DNA of 39,597 nt from Flavobacteriales bacterium CG_4_10_14_0_2_um_filter_35_18 (GTDB taxonomy: Bacteria > Bacteroidota > Bacteroidia > Flavobacteriales > Flavobacteriaceae), in contig PFPU01000030.1 of NCBI GenBank assembly GCA_002793215.1, positions 1 through 39,597 on the forward strand, in the 5' to 3' direction. Both the position numbers and the translations under genes were made by a program. This document shows, piece by piece, positions 1-7,930 of this stretch. Every line of letters begins with the position of its first letter. The first letter of the stretch is position 1. The notes beneath the pieces were generated by a model. The model made no database searches and had not been told where the DNA came from. It saw only the letters and a list, made by a program, of their open reading frames with translations.

Positions 1-19
1 GGTGTGTCACAACTAAACT

Positions 20-1675
20 ATGAATAATAACTTCTCTTCTTTAAACAGAAACCAAATAACTGAGCAATTAAAAACAACCGAATTTGATTTGCTTATTATT
101 GGCGGAGGAATTACAGGTGCTGGCATCGCACTAGATGCCGCCTCGAGAGGCATGAGCGTTGCGCTCGTTGAAAAAAACGATTTTGCTTCGGGAACGAGTA
201 GTAAATCTACCAAACTCATTCACGGTGGCCTGCGCTATTTAAAACAATTTGATTTTTGGTTGGTTAAAGAAGTGGGCGCCGAACGCGCCATTGTTCATAA
301 ACTCGCCCCCCATTTGGTAGTCCCTGAAAAAATGCTTTTGCCCATTATTGAAAACGGAACTTATGGCAAATGGCTTACTTCAATTGGTTTAAAAATCTAC
401 GATGTTTTAGCAAAAGTTAAGGGCGATGATAAACGCCGCATGCTCAACAAAGCCGAAACACTAGCCTTAGAGCCATTATTGCCTGAATCAATTTTAGAAG
501 GGGCTGGCTATTATGCCGAATACCGCACCGATGATGCACGATTGACGATAGAAGTATTGAAAACAGCCCTCAATTATCGTGCTTTAGCACTAAATTATTG
601 TAAGGCTACAAAATTTATTTACCACAACAATTATGTTTGTGGCATTGAAGCTCAAGACAAGCTTACAAATAACACTTTTAATATCAACGCAAAATATGTT
701 GTGAACGCCGCCGGACCTTGGGTTGACGATTTGCGATTGAAAGACGAACCTAAAACCAGCAAACATTTACATCTTACCAAAGGCGTTCATCTGGTTTTTA
801 ATCAAGAAAAATTACCAATAAAACAAGCCTTATATTTTGACGTTCCCGATGGACGGATGATGTTTGCCATTCCGCGTGGAAATTATACTTATATAGGTAC
901 CACCGACACCAATTACCAACTCAATAAAGAATCTATTGAGGTTACCACCACCGACGCACTTTATTTGATAAGCGCCGTAAATCAAATGTTTCCTTCAATA
1001 AATTTAGGTCTTGAAGATGTGAAATCAAGTTGGGCTGGCGTGCGCCCTTTAATTCACGTTGAGGGAAAATCGGCTGAAGAACTGTCGCGTAAAGATGAAT
1101 TATTTGTATCGGATAGCGGACTTATTTCAATTGCCGGAGGTAAATTAACCGGTTATCGCAAAATGGCTGAACGCACCACCGATTTGGTTTGCAAAAAATA
1201 TAAACATCGTTTAGAAAAAATCTTCAATCCAGTTCAAACCGAAAATATTAACTTAACTGGAGGGATTTTTAAAAATTACAATGCCGTTCTCACTTACCAA
1301 AATCATGTCTATTTTGCAATAAAAGCATTTGGTTTTTCGAAAGTTGACGCCTCCTATTTGGTAAATAATTACGGCAAACAAACTGAGGTTATTTTAACAC
1401 ATTTTAAGTCATTAAATCATCAAAATCCGATTGTAAATTTGGCTTTAGCCGAATTAGATTTTTGCATAAAAAATGAAATGGTTGTTAAACCACTCGATTT
1501 TTTTATCCGTAGAACGGGAAGGCTATACTTTGATATTCAAAACATTGAAATTATTAAAATTCCTGTGCTAGATGCCTTTGCTCAGTATTTTAATTGGGAT
1601 AAATCAGTAATGAAATCAGAATTAGAGTTTATTAACACACAAGTGTTTAAGGCTTCGCATTTTGATAGTTTATAA
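20..1675 (+). CDS. glpD: FAD-dependent glycerol-3-phosphate dehydrogenase
   Basis: This enzyme oxidises sn-glycerol 3-phosphate to dihydroxyacetone phosphate and passes electrons through FAD to the quinone pool at the membrane. The N-terminus has the FAD-binding Rossmann signature IIGGGITGAGIALDAASRG (about residues 25-43), followed by the family motif TSSKSTKLIHGGLRYL. A second hallmark, SIAGGKLTGYRKMAE, sits near residue 375, and a C-terminal helical domain completes the usual length of about 550 residues. The ATG at 20 is the first start in the frame and lies just before the conserved region. The gene converges on gpsA, which runs the reverse chemistry with NAD(P)H, with only 49 bp between the two stops. 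No glycerol kinase or uptake facilitator gene is visible in the window. Confidence 0.96.
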   Translation: MNNNFSSLNRNQITEQLKTTEFDLLIIGGGITGAGIALDAASRGMSVALVEKNDFASGTSSKSTKLIHGGLRYLKQFDFWLVKEVGAERAIVHKLAPHLVVPEKMLLPIIENGTYGKWLTSIGLKIYDVLAKVKGDDKRRMLNKAETLALEPLLPESILEGAGYYAEYRTDDARLTIEVLKTALNYRALALNYCKATKFIYHNNYVCGIEAQDKLTNNTFNINAKYVVNAAGPWVDDLRLKDEPKTSKHLHLTKGVHLVFNQEKLPIKQALYFDVPDGRMMFAIPRGNYTYIGTTDTNYQLNKESIEVTTTDALYLISAVNQMFPSINLGLEDVKSSWAGVRPLIHVEGKSAEELSRKDELFVSDSGLISIAGGKLTGYRKMAERTTDLVCKKYKHRLEKIFNPVQTENINLTGGIFKNYNAVLTYQNHVYFAIKAFGFSKVDASYLVNNYGKQTEVILTHFKSLNHQNPIVNLALAELDFCIKNEMVVKPLDFFIRRTGRLYFDIQNIEIIKIPVLDAFAQYFNWDKSVMKSELEFINTQVFKASHFDSL

Positions 1676-1724
1676 CCTATAAGGATAAAAAATACCTTGC
1701 GGGTCTAGACAAAACTAAAGCGTA

Positions 1725-2720
1725 TCAATTTAACCTAGATGCTAATTTTTGAAAGGTGATTTTAGGATCTTTGCCTTCGTATAAAATATCGTAAACTGCA
1801 TCAATTATTGGGGTGCTGATGTCATTTTTTTGTTTGATAAGGAACGCACTTTTGGTTGCATAATAGCCTTCGGCAACCATACTCATTTCGAGCATAGCCG
1901 ATTTTACGGTATAGCCTTTTCCAATCATGGTTCCAAACGTGCGATTACGACTAAAAGTTGAATAGCCGGTAACTAACAAATCGCCTAAATAGGCCGAATT
2001 ATTGATGTTGCGCTTCATTTTGTGGACTTTTTTAATAAAGCGTTTCATTTCACGGATGGCGTTGCTCATCAACACAGACTGAAAATTATCGCCATAGCGC
2101 AATCCGTGGGCAATTCCTGCTGCAATGGCAAAAATATTTTTGAGCATGGCGGCATATTCGGTACCTACAATGTCATCAGTAGTTTTGGTATTGATATACT
2201 CACATTTTAGATTTTTTGCAATAAAATTTGATTTGGCTTTATCTAAACTTGCTATGGTTAAATAAGATAAGCGTTCTAAAGCTACCTCCTCGGCGTGACA
2301 AGGTCCTGTTATAACGCCAATATTTTCCCTCGGAATTTGGTATTTTTGATGAAAATGTTCTCCTACAATTAATCCCGTTGAGGGGATTATACCTTTAATT
2401 GCTGAGAAAATAATTTTATTTTTTAATGAAATGGTGAGTTTGCTTAAGGTCTCTTCAAGAAAAGCTGAAGGAATGACAAAAATTAAATAATCGGCATACA
2501 AAACCATTTCATTGATATCGTTAGATAAAAACAATTTTTTTGGTAGCAATTCAACTGAGCTTAAATAATTTGGGTTGTGATGGTGCGATTTAATATGTTC
2601 TAAAGTGCCAACATTTCGCATATACCAACCCACCTTAGTGTTATTTTCGCAAAGCATTTTTACGATAGCGGTTGCCCAACTTCCGCCCCCAAACACCGCT
2701 ATTTTTGGTTTTATTAACAT
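1725..2720 (-). CDS. gpsA: NAD(P)-dependent glycerol-3-phosphate dehydrogenase
   Basis: GpsA reduces dihydroxyacetone phosphate to sn-glycerol 3-phosphate in the cytosol and so supplies the backbone for phospholipids. The nucleotide-binding motif VFGGGSWATAIVKML opens the protein (about residues 9-23). ITGPCHAEEV lies near residue 137, and GTEYAAMLKNIFAIAAGIAHG near 187-207 carries the conserved substrate-site lysine. The length of 331 residues is normal. A perfect -7 element lies just upstream on the minus strand. The gene is transcribed alone, tail to tail with glpD, so catabolic and biosynthetic glycerol 3-phosphate enzymes are adjacent but on separate transcripts. Confidence 0.96.
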   Translation of the reverse strand: MLIKPKIAVFGGGSWATAIVKMLCENNTKVGWYMRNVGTLEHIKSHHHNPNYLSSVELLPKKLFLSNDINEMVLYADYLIFVIPSAFLEETLSKLTISLKNKIIFSAIKGIIPSTGLIVGEHFHQKYQIPRENIGVITGPCHAEEVALERLSYLTIASLDKAKSNFIAKNLKCEYINTKTTDDIVGTEYAAMLKNIFAIAAGIAHGLRYGDNFQSVLMSNAIREMKRFIKKVHKMKRNINNSAYLGDLLVTGYSTFSRNRTFGTMIGKGYTVKSAMLEMSMVAEGYYATKSAFLIKQKNDISTPIIDAVYDILYEGKDPKITFQKLASRLN

Positions 2721-2742
2721 ACTTGAACTTTTTTTAAGACAT

Positions 2743-2750
2743 CAAAATTA
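2743..2750 (-). promoter_or_regulatory. Bacteroidota -7 promoter element for gpsA
   Basis: Read on the minus strand the sequence is TAATTTTG, a perfect match to the Bacteroidota housekeeping sigma element TAnnTTTG, 23 bp upstream of the gpsA ATG. I did not identify a convincing -33 TTG partner. Confidence 0.55.
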
Positions 2751-2878
2751 CGCATTTTTAGGGACTCGCCTCTCTAAGATTTTAAAAATTTGATGCTATA
2801 AAATTTCCGGTAAAATTTATATTATATCAAAATTAATTTTTATAGATTTAACCACTTTAAAACCAAACTCTAGTAATT

Positions 2879-3148
2879 ATGAATGTTGTAAACGAAAATG
2901 GAACCCCCTTAACACAACCCGAAAATAAAAAATTAATAGCCGGGATTCTTGCCATTTTAATTGGCTCAATTGGAATACATAAATTTGTGTTAGGCTATAC
3001 TAAAGAAGGTATATTACAAATTGTGATAACCATAGTTACTTGTGGTATTGGTGGCATTATTCCGCTCATTGAAGGCATTGTTTATCTGACAAAAACCGAT
3101 GAAGAATTTTATCAAATTTATCAAATTGGCAAACGCGGATGGTTTTAG
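2879..3148 (+). CDS. TM2 domain-containing membrane protein
   Basis: This 89-residue protein has the TM2 domain layout: a short polar N-terminus, then two hydrophobic segments (about residues 22-40 and 46-70) joined by a short loop, with the family pattern of a G-x-x-G-x-H-K-F-Y/V-L-G type motif seen here as GSIGIHKFVLGY. TM2 proteins are small inner-membrane proteins whose role in bacteria is poorly defined. The ATG at 2879 is preceded by an A/T-rich leader. The 3' end overlaps the end of the convergent acyltransferase gene by 4 bp. The domain assignment is firm, the function unknown. Confidence 0.88.
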   Translation: MNVVNENGTPLTQPENKKLIAGILAILIGSIGIHKFVLGYTKEGILQIVITIVTCGIGGIIPLIEGIVYLTKTDEEFYQIYQIGKRGWF

Positions 3149-4947
3149 GGTTCAAAACTGAGCCTTTTTTCAAGGTCGGCTTGAATTTCTTCTAAAACGG
3201 GCTTAACCGTACTATCGGGAAGGTCGGCTATTCTAATATACATCAAACCATCAATAGAATTGTTAAATTTTGGATCGACATTAAACGCCACCAATTTGGC
3301 GTTTTGTTTGACATATTTTTTAAGTAAAACTGGCAATCGCAAACTGCCGGGTTCAATTTCATCAATAATTTTATCGAATTTATTCATATCAGCTTGACTG
3401 GCATCAAAAATAAAATCTTTATGTTCATCTTTTAAGCGGACTTTATATTCTTTTTTAGGATGCACATATTGCGCCACATAAGGGTCGTAGTAATTAGATT
3501 TCATAAATTCTACCATCAAAGATTTAGTAAAATTTGAGAATTTGTTACTAATACTAACGCCTCCCATCAGGTATTTTAAATGTGGATATCTAAAGGTTAC
3601 ATGTACAATTCCTTTCCAAAGTAAAAACAGGGGCATCGGACGCTGTTGGTATTCTTTAATAACAAAAGCGCGACCCATTTCAATGGTTTTGCTAAACATT
3701 GGGTAGAGCTCTACTTCTAAGCCAAACAATTCATTTATATAAAATCCATCGATGCCAAAATTTTTATAAATTTCATCTCCAAGTCCCATTCTATATGCCC
3801 CAACAATACATTTTGCTTCATTATCCCACAAAAACATGTGTTTGTAATAGGAATCGTATTTATCAAGGTCAATTGCTTTATTTGTGCCTTCGCCAATACT
3901 TCTAAAAGTTACCTCTCGCAGTCTGCCAATTTCTCTCAATATATTGGGAATTTGTTTGCTATCGGCAAAATAAACGGTGTAATTTTTACTGGTTAAAAGG
4001 ATGTTTTCAGTGTTATTTAACAGATTTATTTCGTGAATCAATTTTTCACGAGCCACGGGTGTGATAATTGTTTTTGGCTGTGTTGGAAATTTTAAAGCAG
4101 ATGTGTTTATGAGTTTTGTGCGCGTTCTTTTATATGGATTTGCCAACATATAGGTTTTCATTCTTAAAAAGTCGGAAAACTTTGATAAATCACTCTGTTC
4201 ATTTTGCTCATCTACAGGTATGGGACGACCTATTCTCACCTTAATAGTTCTATTTTTTTGGGTCAATAATTCTGAAGGAAGTTTAGCCGTTCTAAGTGTG
4301 TCGCTTAATTTTGCTAAAAGATAGAATAAAAAGCTGTTTTTAGCGTGAAAATAAATGGGCAATACAGGTACTTGTGCCTGTTTAATAAACTTTAGGGCGG
4401 GCAGTTCCCAAGGTTTATCTTGAATAATCATATCCGCATCGTAAGTTGAGACCTCTCCTGCCGGAAAAACGCCCAAAGCATTTCCTTCGTTAACATGTTT
4501 TAAGGCTTGTTTTAAGCCGGTAAAACTAGAACTTGCGGCCTTTCTGTTTTCGAAAGGGTTTACGGGTAGCACAAAATCTTTTAGGGGCTCAATTTTAAGC
4601 AAAATAAAATTGCCTAATATTTTAAAATCGGGACGCTCGGTTCCTAAAAGTTTTAAAAGCAAAATGCCGTCAATGCCGCCAAGCGGATGGTTTGAAACGG
4701 TTATAAAAGGACCTGTTTTAGGAATGCGTTTAAGGTCTTCATCGGGTATTTCAAATTTAATTTGAAATTCGTCAATCAGCTTCTTTAAAAAAGCTTCTTT
4801 TTTTAAATGCTTGGTTTTATCGTAAACACTATTTAGTTTAGAAAGCCCAAGAGCATTTAAAATAATCCAGCCAATGGCGTTGCCAAACAATCCAAACTTA
4901 CTAATATTTAAAACTTTAGCAATTTCTTTTGCCGAAACTAAGCTCAT
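3145..4947 (-). CDS. two-domain acyltransferase, OlsF-like (ornithine or related aminolipid synthesis)
   Basis: The protein has two acyltransferase domains. The N-terminal half (about residues 60-270) is PlsC/LPLAT-like, with VSNHPLGGIDG near residue 84 and FPAGEVSTYD further on; the His-Asp spacing is HX5D rather than the HX4D of classical PlsC. The C-terminal half (about 310-560) resembles the GNAT-like OlsB/hemolysin acyltransferase fold, with LREVTFRSIGEGTNKAIDLD and VGAYRMGLGDEIY. This arrangement matches OlsF of Flavobacterium and Serratia, in which one domain N-acylates ornithine and the other O-acylates the lyso-lipid. A substrate other than ornithine, such as glycine, cannot be excluded. 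It lies 33 bp downstream of aspartate kinase on the same strand, with its own possible promoter in the gap. Confidence 0.8.
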   Translation of the reverse strand: MSLVSAKEIAKVLNISKFGLFGNAIGWIILNALGLSKLNSVYDKTKHLKKEAFLKKLIDEFQIKFEIPDEDLKRIPKTGPFITVSNHPLGGIDGILLLKLLGTERPDFKILGNFILLKIEPLKDFVLPVNPFENRKAASSSFTGLKQALKHVNEGNALGVFPAGEVSTYDADMIIQDKPWELPALKFIKQAQVPVLPIYFHAKNSFLFYLLAKLSDTLRTAKLPSELLTQKNRTIKVRIGRPIPVDEQNEQSDLSKFSDFLRMKTYMLANPYKRTRTKLINTSALKFPTQPKTIITPVAREKLIHEINLLNNTENILLTSKNYTVYFADSKQIPNILREIGRLREVTFRSIGEGTNKAIDLDKYDSYYKHMFLWDNEAKCIVGAYRMGLGDEIYKNFGIDGFYINELFGLEVELYPMFSKTIEMGRAFVIKEYQQRPMPLFLLWKGIVHVTFRYPHLKYLMGGVSISNKFSNFTKSLMVEFMKSNYYDPYVAQYVHPKKEYKVRLKDEHKDFIFDASQADMNKFDKIIDEIEPGSLRLPVLLKKYVKQNAKLVAFNVDPKFNNSIDGLMYIRIADLPDSTVKPVLEEIQADLEKRLSFEP

Positions 4948-4966
4948 GGGGGTTTTAGATTAAAGT

Positions 4967-4974
4967 CAAATATA
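4967..4974 (-). promoter_or_regulatory. possible internal -7 promoter element ahead of the OlsF-like gene
   Basis: On the minus strand the sequence reads TATATTTG, a perfect TAnnTTTG match, located between the lysC stop and the acyltransferase ATG. A transcript from it would have a leader of only about a dozen bases, so read-through from lysC may be the main source of expression. Confidence 0.4.
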
Positions 4975-4980
4975 CAAATT

Positions 4981-6231
4981 CTATTTTACTATGAACTGTA
5001 TGGTATTTTCGCTGCGCTGTTCAAGTAAGATTTGTTTGTTTTTTTCAATGTTATGAATGGCATGTTCATCAAAATGACGGATGGTAAACAAGGTTACTTC
5101 TTTAAAGAACTCAACCTTATAATCATCGGTAATTTCTGATAAAAACAAATCAAAATGATTGTATTTATCTTCAACACACACCTTAAAGCTCAAGGCTGAA
5201 TTTTGTATCAAATTTACCTTTAATCGGTGTTTATCAAGGCGTTCAAAAAGGTGGCTGATGTTATGTTCAACCATAAATGAAAAATCTAGAGCCGCAATTT
5301 GAAGATAAATTTGATGTTCTTTAACTACATAACAAGGCGTTACCGGATTGATATCTTTACCTTTTTTTACCGTAGTGCTTGGCGCATTTAAATCAATGAA
5401 TGACCTCACATAAAGCGGAATGGATTCATTTTCTAAAGGTTTTAAAGTTTTTGGATGGATAACCGAAGCGCCATAAAAAGCCATTTCTATCGCTTCTTTA
5501 TAAGATATTTGAGTGAGGAGTTTAGTGTCAGAAAACACTCTTGGGTCGGCATTTAAAACACCGGGAACATCTTTCCATATTGTTACACTTTTGGCTTTTA
5601 GGCAATAGGCAAAAATTGCCGCCGTATAATCGGAACCTTCTCGGCCCAAAGTAGTAGTAAAATTATCGGTAGTTGCCCCTAAAAAGCCTTGCGTTACATA
5701 TAAGTTGTTTTTTGCCACGGCACTGGTAATGCGGTGTTTAGTTTCGTTCCAATCAACTTTTGCGTCGCGATACTCATCGTTAGTAACCATGACTTGTCGC
5801 ACATCGAGCCACTGGTTATTAACACCTATCTCATTTAAATATTGACTGATAATTTTGGTTGAAAGCAACTCGCCAAAACTTACAATTTGGTCGTAAACAA
5901 AACTGTAATTTGTAGAGCGGTTTGCCAGCATAAAACCTTTTAACAAACCAAACATGTGTTCTATTTCGAATAAAATGGCGTGGTTTTTTACTTCAAAAAG
6001 TTCATTAATAAGTTGTGTGTGATAGGTTTTTACGCCTAACAAATAGTCGTCGAGCTTTTCATCCTTTTCAAGATAAGCCTTGACAACTTGCTCAAAGGCA
6101 TTGGTTGTTTTTCCCATGGCCGAAACCACCAATAACACGTTTTTATAACCTTCACTTTTTAAAACCCGTACCAAGTTTTTTACCCCGTCGGCATCTTTAA
6201 CCGATGCGCCACCAAATTTAAAAATTTGCAT
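4981..6231 (-). CDS. lysC: monofunctional aspartate kinase
   Basis: Aspartate kinase phosphorylates L-aspartate to aspartyl phosphate, the first step to lysine, diaminopimelate, threonine and methionine. The N-terminus MQIFKFGGASVKD matches the kinase ATP/substrate signature (KFGG with A where T is more common). LGREGSDYTAAI near residue 196 and WKDVPGVLNADPRV near 220 are diagnostic. The C-terminal 100 or so residues form the ACT regulatory region. At 416 residues it is monofunctional, with no homoserine dehydrogenase domain. It starts 3 bp after the GNAT stop and is followed closely by the OlsF-like gene, so the three are probably co-transcribed. Which amino acid feedback-inhibits it cannot be read from the sequence. 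Confidence 0.93.
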   Translation of the reverse strand: MQIFKFGGASVKDADGVKNLVRVLKSEGYKNVLLVVSAMGKTTNAFEQVVKAYLEKDEKLDDYLLGVKTYHTQLINELFEVKNHAILFEIEHMFGLLKGFMLANRSTNYSFVYDQIVSFGELLSTKIISQYLNEIGVNNQWLDVRQVMVTNDEYRDAKVDWNETKHRITSAVAKNNLYVTQGFLGATTDNFTTTLGREGSDYTAAIFAYCLKAKSVTIWKDVPGVLNADPRVFSDTKLLTQISYKEAIEMAFYGASVIHPKTLKPLENESIPLYVRSFIDLNAPSTTVKKGKDINPVTPCYVVKEHQIYLQIAALDFSFMVEHNISHLFERLDKHRLKVNLIQNSALSFKVCVEDKYNHFDLFLSEITDDYKVEFFKEVTLFTIRHFDEHAIHNIEKNKQILLEQRSENTIQFIVK

Positions 6232-6234
6232 AAT

Positions 6235-6708
6235 TTAATTTTTATCTATAAAATTTTTTAAAGCATTTTCATCCAATTGAGCCAAATTCCAATCGGTTAA
6301 AATGGTGGCTCCCGTATTTTTATAAAAGTCGATTGCTGTGGTATTCCAATCTAAAACCACCCATTCAACACGTTTTACCTTTTTTTTGTAAGCGTAATGC
6401 ATCACTCTAAGGTATAAGGCTTTGCCAATACCCAAGTTGCGCTTATCATTTTTTACGATTAAATCTTCAAGATGAATGGTTCTACCTTTCCAAGTAGAAT
6501 AGCGATCGTAAATCAAAGCCATTCCAACAATTTCGCCTTTAATATCGGCTACATAGGTTTTAAAGCGTTTATTTTTATTAAAACCATCGCGAATCAAATC
6601 ATCAACGGTAACAACAACAGCATCTGGTTCTTTTTCAAAAGCTGCCAATTCTTTTATTAAAGATAATACCTGTGGCATATCAGTTTTTTTCCCTTTTCTT
6701 ATAATCAT
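6235..6708 (-). CDS. GNAT family N-acetyltransferase
   Basis: This 157-residue protein is a single GNAT domain. It opens with MIIRKGKKTDMPQVLSLIKELAAFE, the usual GNAT first strand and helix, and carries the acetyl-CoA pyrophosphate-binding segment NDKRNLGIGKALYLRVM (about residues 87-103), a variant of the R-x-x-G-x-G/A motif. The C-terminal WVVLDWNTTAIDFYKNTGA pattern is typical of diamine/thialysine acetyltransferase-like members, so a polyamine or amino acid substrate is possible. It is the first gene of the GNAT-lysC-acyltransferase run and sits 3 bp upstream of lysC. The substrate is unproven. Confidence 0.87.
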   Translation of the reverse strand: MIIRKGKKTDMPQVLSLIKELAAFEKEPDAVVVTVDDLIRDGFNKNKRFKTYVADIKGEIVGMALIYDRYSTWKGRTIHLEDLIVKNDKRNLGIGKALYLRVMHYAYKKKVKRVEWVVLDWNTTAIDFYKNTGATILTDWNLAQLDENALKNFIDKN

Positions 6709-6733
6709 CGTCTTTTTATAAAAAATAATCGTG

Positions 6734-6741
6734 CAAATTTA
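6734..6741 (-). promoter_or_regulatory. -7 promoter element for the GNAT-lysC run
   Basis: On the minus strand the sequence reads TAAATTTG, a perfect match to TAnnTTTG, 25 bp upstream of the GNAT start codon. A one-mismatch element facing the other way (GATATTTG at 6744-6751) could serve fbp, so the two divergent promoters would nearly overlap. Confidence 0.55.
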
Positions 6742-6776
6742 ACGATATTTGTAACCAAAACTAATTTATTTGACTT

Positions 6777-7820
6777 ATGACTCTTCAACCAAACACTTTA
6801 GGCGAATTTATTATCAGTAATCAAGAAGATTTTAAATATTCATCAGGCGAATTATCGCGCTTAATCAATTCTATTAGGCTCGCAGCCAAAGTTGTAAACC
6901 ACGAGGTTAATAAGGCTGGATTGGTAGATATTTTAGGCTCTGCCGGTGTTAGTAATGTTCAAGGCGAAGCGCAACAAAAATTAGATGTTTATGCCAATGA
7001 GGTTTTTAAACAAACCCTTGTAAACCGAGAAATTGTTTGCGGAATCACCACCGAAGAGGAAGAAAACTTTATAAGAATAGAAGGTCGAAACAAATCGCAC
7101 GATAATAAATATGTGTTGTTAATGGATCCGCTTGACGGTTCTTCAAATATTGATGTCAATGTTTCGGTGGGAACAATTTTTTCTATTTATCGACGCATTA
7201 CGCCTATTGGCACACCTGTTCAACTGGAAGATTTTTTGCAACCTGGCACTCAACAAGTAGCCGCGGGTTATGTTATATATGGCACTTCTACAATGTTGGT
7301 TTATTCAACCGGAAATGGCGTTAATGGTTTTACTTTAAATCCCGCCATTGGCGTATTTTATTTATCGCATCCCAATATGAAATTTCCAAATAATGGTGGT
7401 ATTTATTCGATAAACGAGGGCTATTATATTCATTTTCCACAAGGGGTAAAAGACTATTTAAAATTTTGCCAAGAAGAAGTTGAAGATCGCCCCTATAGCG
7501 GACGTTATATCGGTTCATTGGTATCCGATTTTCATCGGAATATGATAAAGGGCGGTATCTATATTTATCCGACCAGTTCTAAAGCCCCCGAAGGAAAATT
7601 GCGCTTGCTATACGAGTGCAACCCTATGGCTTATATTGCAGAGCAGGCAGGCGGTAAAGCTTCGGATGGTTATAACCGCATTTTAGAGTTAAAGCCTTCA
7701 CACCTACACCAACGCGTACCGTTTTTTTGCGGAAGCACCAAAATGGTTGAAGATGCCGAACATTTTATGGCAAAATATCCTGAAGATGCTTTTTATAAAT
7801 TAGAGCCTAAAATGCTTTGA
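6777..7820 (+). CDS. fbp: class I fructose-1,6-bisphosphatase
   Basis: The enzyme removes the 1-phosphate of fructose 1,6-bisphosphate, the committed step of gluconeogenesis. The metal-binding motif [20 protein letters not shown] lies near residue 116 and the substrate motif [20 protein letters not shown] near 266. The acidic EEEENF segment near residue 83 supplies further metal ligands. The length of 347 residues is normal for class I. The gene stands alone, divergent from the GNAT-lysC run and convergent with the glutamate-synthase-like gene. Confidence 0.97.
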   Translation: MTLQPNTLGEFIISNQEDFKYSSGELSRLINSIRLAAKVVNHEVNKAGLVDILGSAGVSNVQGEAQQKLDVYANEVFKQTLVNREIVCGITTEEEENFIRIEGRNKSHDNKYVLLMDPLDGSSNIDVNVSVGTIFSIYRRITPIGTPVQLEDFLQPGTQQVAAGYVIYGTSTMLVYSTGNGVNGFTLNPAIGVFYLSHPNMKFPNNGGIYSINEGYYIHFPQGVKDYLKFCQEEVEDRPYSGRYIGSLVSDFHRNMIKGGIYIYPTSSKAPEGKLRLLYECNPMAYIAEQAGGKASDGYNRILELKPSHLHQRVPFFCGSTKMVEDAEHFMAKYPEDAFYKLEPKML

Positions 7821-7930
7821 TAACCAAATAAAATAGGCGTTTTAAGACCGTTTTTATTTACCATCAAACAGCTTTTTATTGCCGCTAGTATTTTAAAGCC
7901 TGCTTTTAAAGTATCTCAAAACATCACTTT

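Noticed and set aside
2022-2210. ORF-track entries lying inside other genes, such as this 62-residue one opposite gpsA and many like it
   Set aside because: They lie within well-supported genes on the other strand or frame and show no domain; they are shadows.
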